A DNA stretch of 64,000 nucleotides, taken from the NCBI GenBank assembly GCA_000320605.2, contig KB445799.1:1219059-1283058 (forward strand), written 5' to 3'. The first letter of the stretch is position 1; the number at the start of each line of letters is the position of its first letter. Both the position numbers and the translations under genes were made by a program. Under the pieces are notes generated by a model. It had not been told where the DNA came from. It did no database searches and saw nothing but the letters and a program-made list of their open reading frames with translations. Shown piece after piece: positions 60,570 to 64,000 of the stretch. The stretch comes from Gelatoporia subvermispora B. Taxonomy: Eukaryota > Basidiomycota > Agaricomycetes > Polyporales > Gelatoporiaceae.

Positions 60570-61146
60570 TCTTCGTGGAGTTTCAAGCAGGATACACGGA
60601 AATTTGCAGAGTAGGACGTCGGTTTAGGCTCGCGCCATGTACTGTTACTGTATGATGTATGCCTCAATATCTACCGAGGCCGGTTTTGTCACTCTCACGA
60701 TGACCTTTTTTTAAGAGGCACAAGTTGATCATTAAGATCCCAATGGACAGCGTCGAGTGGCGCGGCAGTTCCGAGACATCTTCTGAACATCCAACACCAC
60801 TGCGCTCAGCCCGGAAATTGATTTTAAACTCCAACACACCGCGTTTTGCGCAGAGCAAGAGATCATGCTCATCAGTCATTTAATGGCCCGGCATAAGCTC
60901 ACGGACGGTGCGCGCCAGAGCTTTGATGTCGTGTGCAAGTTAGGTGCAGGCCAGGAAAACTCGATGCTATTGTCATAGTGTACTAGATCACCATGATTGG
61001 CAAGGTCGCTGTTCGCAATGCTGCCACGACTCGTCCAAAAGCGGCGCTCGATCTGGGGATCAAACTCCGATGCAGCGCGCTTCGCGTTGAACAAGAGGAC
61101 ATTTTCGAATCTTGTCGTCGTCGTCGCACTCTCTTGGTCATACAAA
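60570..61146. other. Region between the tandem copies, with a relic
   Basis: The relic copy is at 60898-60975 (listed separately). 61010-61146 repeats the upstream region of copy 1, including GAACAAGAGGACATTTTCGA. Nothing else is seen. Confidence 0.45.
60898..60975 (+). pseudogene. Relic of a third kinase-like copy
   Basis: The DNA reads LTDGARQSFDVVCKLGAGQ, aligning with LTNSVSQTFHVVCKFGTGQ of copy 1 around the beta-3 strand. A one-base loss then shifts the frame (CAGGAAAACTCGATGCTATT aligns with CAGAAGAGAATCGATGCTATT) and a stop follows. No further exon is recognisable. Confidence 0.6.
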
Positions 61147-62168
61147 ATGCCTCTTCTTCTGCTACTTCCTGTATCAGGCAGCATTGCTGAGTTGGAGTAT
61201 GATATCACATCAGGTGGCAATACCGGGCAGCTCGCCCCCAGTGGGGAAGACAAACTCAACGTCAGCATATTGCATCATTTCAAAGGCCACAAGGGTCCCG
61301 TCCTTCAGTGCAAGCTCACTAACAGTGAGCTCCAACAATTTCATGTCGTGTGCAAGTTTAGCACAAACCAACCGAAAATCGATGCCATTCGCAACGAGTG
61401 CAAGATCTACGAGCAAAAGCTGAGGCATCTTCAAGGCACAATAATTCCCCGCTGTTATGGAATATTTCAGGGCATGATGGATGAAAAATTTGTCGTCTGC
61501 TTGGTGACTGAGTATAGCGGTACGGTTGTTAAGGACTTCTATAAGACTGATTGGGACTTTCGGTTTGTTGACTCTCCACCTTTGAAACTCCCGGATCACT
61601 TACTCTTCCTAGAATTGATGTAATCAACGCCCTTGTCACTGTCCACAAAGCTGGTGTACGCTATGGGCGTGCTGGTCGTTTTGGTGAAAGCAAGGTCCTT
61701 GTCAATTGCGAAGGCCGCCATGTCCTGTTTAACCTTGATAAAGCGGAGGAGCACACATGCGAACACGACTCGTCACAAATAACCTTTACGGCACATGCGC
61801 GATGTCCGTCGGGGGAGAAGTTCCTTTGCACCGAGTTATATGATGCGTCCGATAGAACTCTCGACCTATGGGAACCATGTAAGTCCAACTGCCTGTATTT
61901 TGCTGAAGGTCCTGAGTTCTCCGTAGATTATGTCGTCCTTTGGGACCGAGCTGTCCCTGTGGAGACAATGAAAGACATGAACGCAGTTCTCGCACTCGCG
62001 CCGGAGGGCTTGCCACATGATGAAGCATACAAAGAGGCAAAACCACTTATCGACGCATTCATGGAGAATCTGGGGCATCGCCGACGCTTGGAGCCACTCG
62101 TGAAGGCAGATGATGGCTTGATATATTTGACTCGTTCAACGAAAGGAGGACAGTCAATAAACTCATGA
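61147..62168 (+). CDS. Kinase-like protein, predicted pseudokinase, tandem copy 2
   Basis: Three exons (61147-61562, 61613-61878, 61927-62168) encode 307 residues. It aligns with copy 1 over its whole length: IAELEYD.TSGGN.GQ.AP.G, VVCKFSTNQ, RNECKIYE, HLQGTIIPRCYGIFQG, VCLVTEYSGTVVKDFYKTDW, VHKAGVRYGRAG, VLFNLDKAEEHTCEH, and a helical C-terminus with EAKPLIDAFMENLGHRRRLE. As in copy 1, the catalytic-loop Asp and the metal-loop Asp are gone (VRYGRAG; FNLD). Loss of both in both copies suggests an inherited non-catalytic role rather than random decay. Introns 1 and 2 are 50 and 48 nt. Confidence 0.75.
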
Positions 62169-64000
62169 CTTGGCTACATACCACTTTACAAGGCGCTTGA
62201 CGTCGTATGGTTTGGGGCAGAATTCATGTAAGGTTTCAGGGCGAAATACGATCTTAATACTCGGGCCATGTATACTGCTCGTGCAATGCATGCCTCAGGA
62301 TCTTATCGGCGGCATTGTTATTATCTCCAGGACTGCAGCTGGATTTTGCAGGAAATGCAGAATCTATGAGCACAGATTGAGACACCCGTATGATGTATGT
62401 ACATGCTGTTCCAGGCGCATCAGTCTTGCGAGAGCATATATACGACCCAACCGGGCAGTCGGTTCATACATGCCGCGTGTTTGGATTGATGTTGTGCTTG
62501 CTTGCTTCCAGTCCGCGCAGAAGTGAGCGCTTGAGCCTTCAGTCTGAGATTTGAACGCCGCAAAGGCCGCAAACATAGTGACCAGATGATTGCACTCCGA
62601 GAATGCCTGACGTGCGTGTCTTGCCTGTGCACACGGTGTCTTCTTTACGACAACGTCACTGAGATCCAGGAGAGCGATCAGATGAATATGTCCACCCTCG
62701 AGGATACTTAGTCTCTGAAGTTGGGCCGCTCGCTGGCAAAGGTTGGTTAAAAGACTAGAGGTCCCTCAGAGCGGACCGGGGTCCGGAGCGCAGTAATGCG
62801 TCAATCGATCGAGAAGATGCGGGAGCGAGGAGAACCCGACAGGTGTGACGCGGACCTCGATCACGTCTGCTCGGTCGACAGGTGTTCGGAGCCACTGCGA
62901 ATTTTCCATGTATATGTCGCCAGTGTTCGTGATGCCTTGCTATGCTTGTGTCTGCACGGCGTCCGCACTCGTGAGTCCTGTGGTCAGGATATGATGTGAT
63001 CTTGATGAACAAGTTGTACTCACAATTTGCACACAAGCCGGTTTCACACGGCTACTCGGTGATCTTTGTAGTTACATCAGTGGATGAGTATGCGAGAGCG
63101 TATCTCACCGTATTCCACATTTGAGGGAATGCAGACGTCGAGCCCGACGGCGAACAACCTGTTAGACTACGAGCGACTGCGGCAGCTACCTCTGCTAAGC
63201 GGCTTACCGCATCAGGATAGAATTCGCACAACCCTTTGGGTCACGAGACAGACTTTCCTGCATAGTGGAAGCTTGACTCAGGTCCTTCGCTTTCTTGGCT
63301 GCGTAGTGCCGCGTGCATACTCAGTACCTGCCGTCTTTGACGGTCTCATATTCTTGTTTCTGCACTTCAAATACCAGAAATCCTGACATGGCTTTTGCGA
63401 AGACATAGAGCTCTGCTTGCCAGCTACTCAACGAACGCGCCTACTGTCCATCAATTCCTTGGCCATCTGGTATGTTACAAGTTTTGCAGTAAGATCAACT
63501 AGCGCTTGAACTACTTACTCAATCAGGACGGATGACCCACTCGAGCCTAGCTTGTGGATTGAGAGACGGGATCTCATCATCAAGTATTGGCTCCGCAAAG
63601 TCTTATCAAATGGATTGAACAAGGTTTGTCTAGGTGACATGGCAGTTGACCAGTCTCATCAATCCACCCGACAGCCCACATACTCTAGTACATCTCAACT
63701 TGGTCACGGGGGAGGCGAGCCAACTATGGATTAAGTGCGCCTCTCATTATCGCCGAACTCTTCACCTCTGACATTCTGGTGTTCTCTCGATGTAGCACAT
63801 TCCGCAGACATGCGTAGCACACTTCGTATGATCTTCATGCAACGACCTACAGCCCAGTCACATTTATGACGACTTGCGACAATCGAGGTATTCCTGCGAC
63901 GCCTGTCACAGAAGCTGCTCACAAGGCACTTCCATATACACAGCCTACTTCTATATCGTAACGCTTGTCCCAGCCATTCGGTGACCCATGCGGGACAGTG
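62169..64000. other. Right-end region with a relic and the second duplication arm
   Basis: 62170-62330 resembles the 3' flank of copy 1 (CTACATACC-CT-TACAAG and GCCATGTA-TACTG), followed by the relic at 62347-62388. 63133-63470 is the partner of 58691-59015. The rest holds only short ORFs. No gene is called up to the window end. Confidence 0.45.
62347..62388 (+). pseudogene. Relic of a fourth kinase-like copy
   Basis: Reads CRKCRIYEHRLRHPY, matching RNECKIYEQKLRHLQ of copy 2 at the alpha-C helix. The flanks no longer encode the domain. Confidence 0.5.

Overview
The window is nuclear DNA of a filamentous basidiomycete, most likely an Agaricomycete (wood-decay or polypore-like). Evidence: genes split by many 48-65 nt GT-AG introns; a WSC-repeat copper radical oxidase; a Gti1/Pac2 (WOPR) regulator; a cdk1, Sac3, GPN1 and prefoldin-5 set with fungal-type protein sequences; and large P-loop and small kinase-like families typical of mushroom-forming fungi. 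All gene models were spliced by hand. In each multi-exon model the exon lengths close exactly in frame from the start codon to the stop.

Layout. 1-290: 3' end of an AIF/AMID-like oxidoreductase. 1-13 kb: two SET-domain paralogs (1078-2400 on plus, 11633-12970 on minus). Between them lie a two-TM protein, a tandem pair of unknown acidic proteins (4459-5368, 5805-6777) and a 1,191-residue P-loop NTPase resembling Crinkler-type proteins (7541-11445). 14.3-16.3 kb: first member of a three-member family of unknown membrane proteins. 17-33.3 kb is a housekeeping block: PIN-domain protein, prefoldin subunit 5, Sac3-type mRNA export factor with FG repeats, tail-anchored FHA protein, GPN1 GTPase (Npa3) and cdk1. 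34-38.3 kb: a glyoxal oxidase with four WSC domains.

38.3-50 kb is gene-poor. It holds a decayed N-terminal fragment of a group III (Nik1-like) hybrid histidine kinase, a WOPR transcription factor, an intron-containing tRNA-Phe and a small membrane protein. 50-55 kb: the other two members of the membrane-protein family. 56.4-58.5 kb: an LCHN/DENND11-like DENN protein. 59.5-62.4 kb: two intact and two relic copies of a small kinase-like gene that has lost its catalytic aspartates, inside a segmental duplication.

The most notable points are: three predicted microexons of 4-6 nt (the one in cdk1 encodes the glutamate of the glycine loop), a GC-AG intron in the cdk1 activation segment, the dispersed membrane-protein family with conserved intron phases and a shared promoter element, the pseudokinase tandem array, and the degraded histidine kinase. 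No complete transposon, CRISPR array or rRNA gene was seen.
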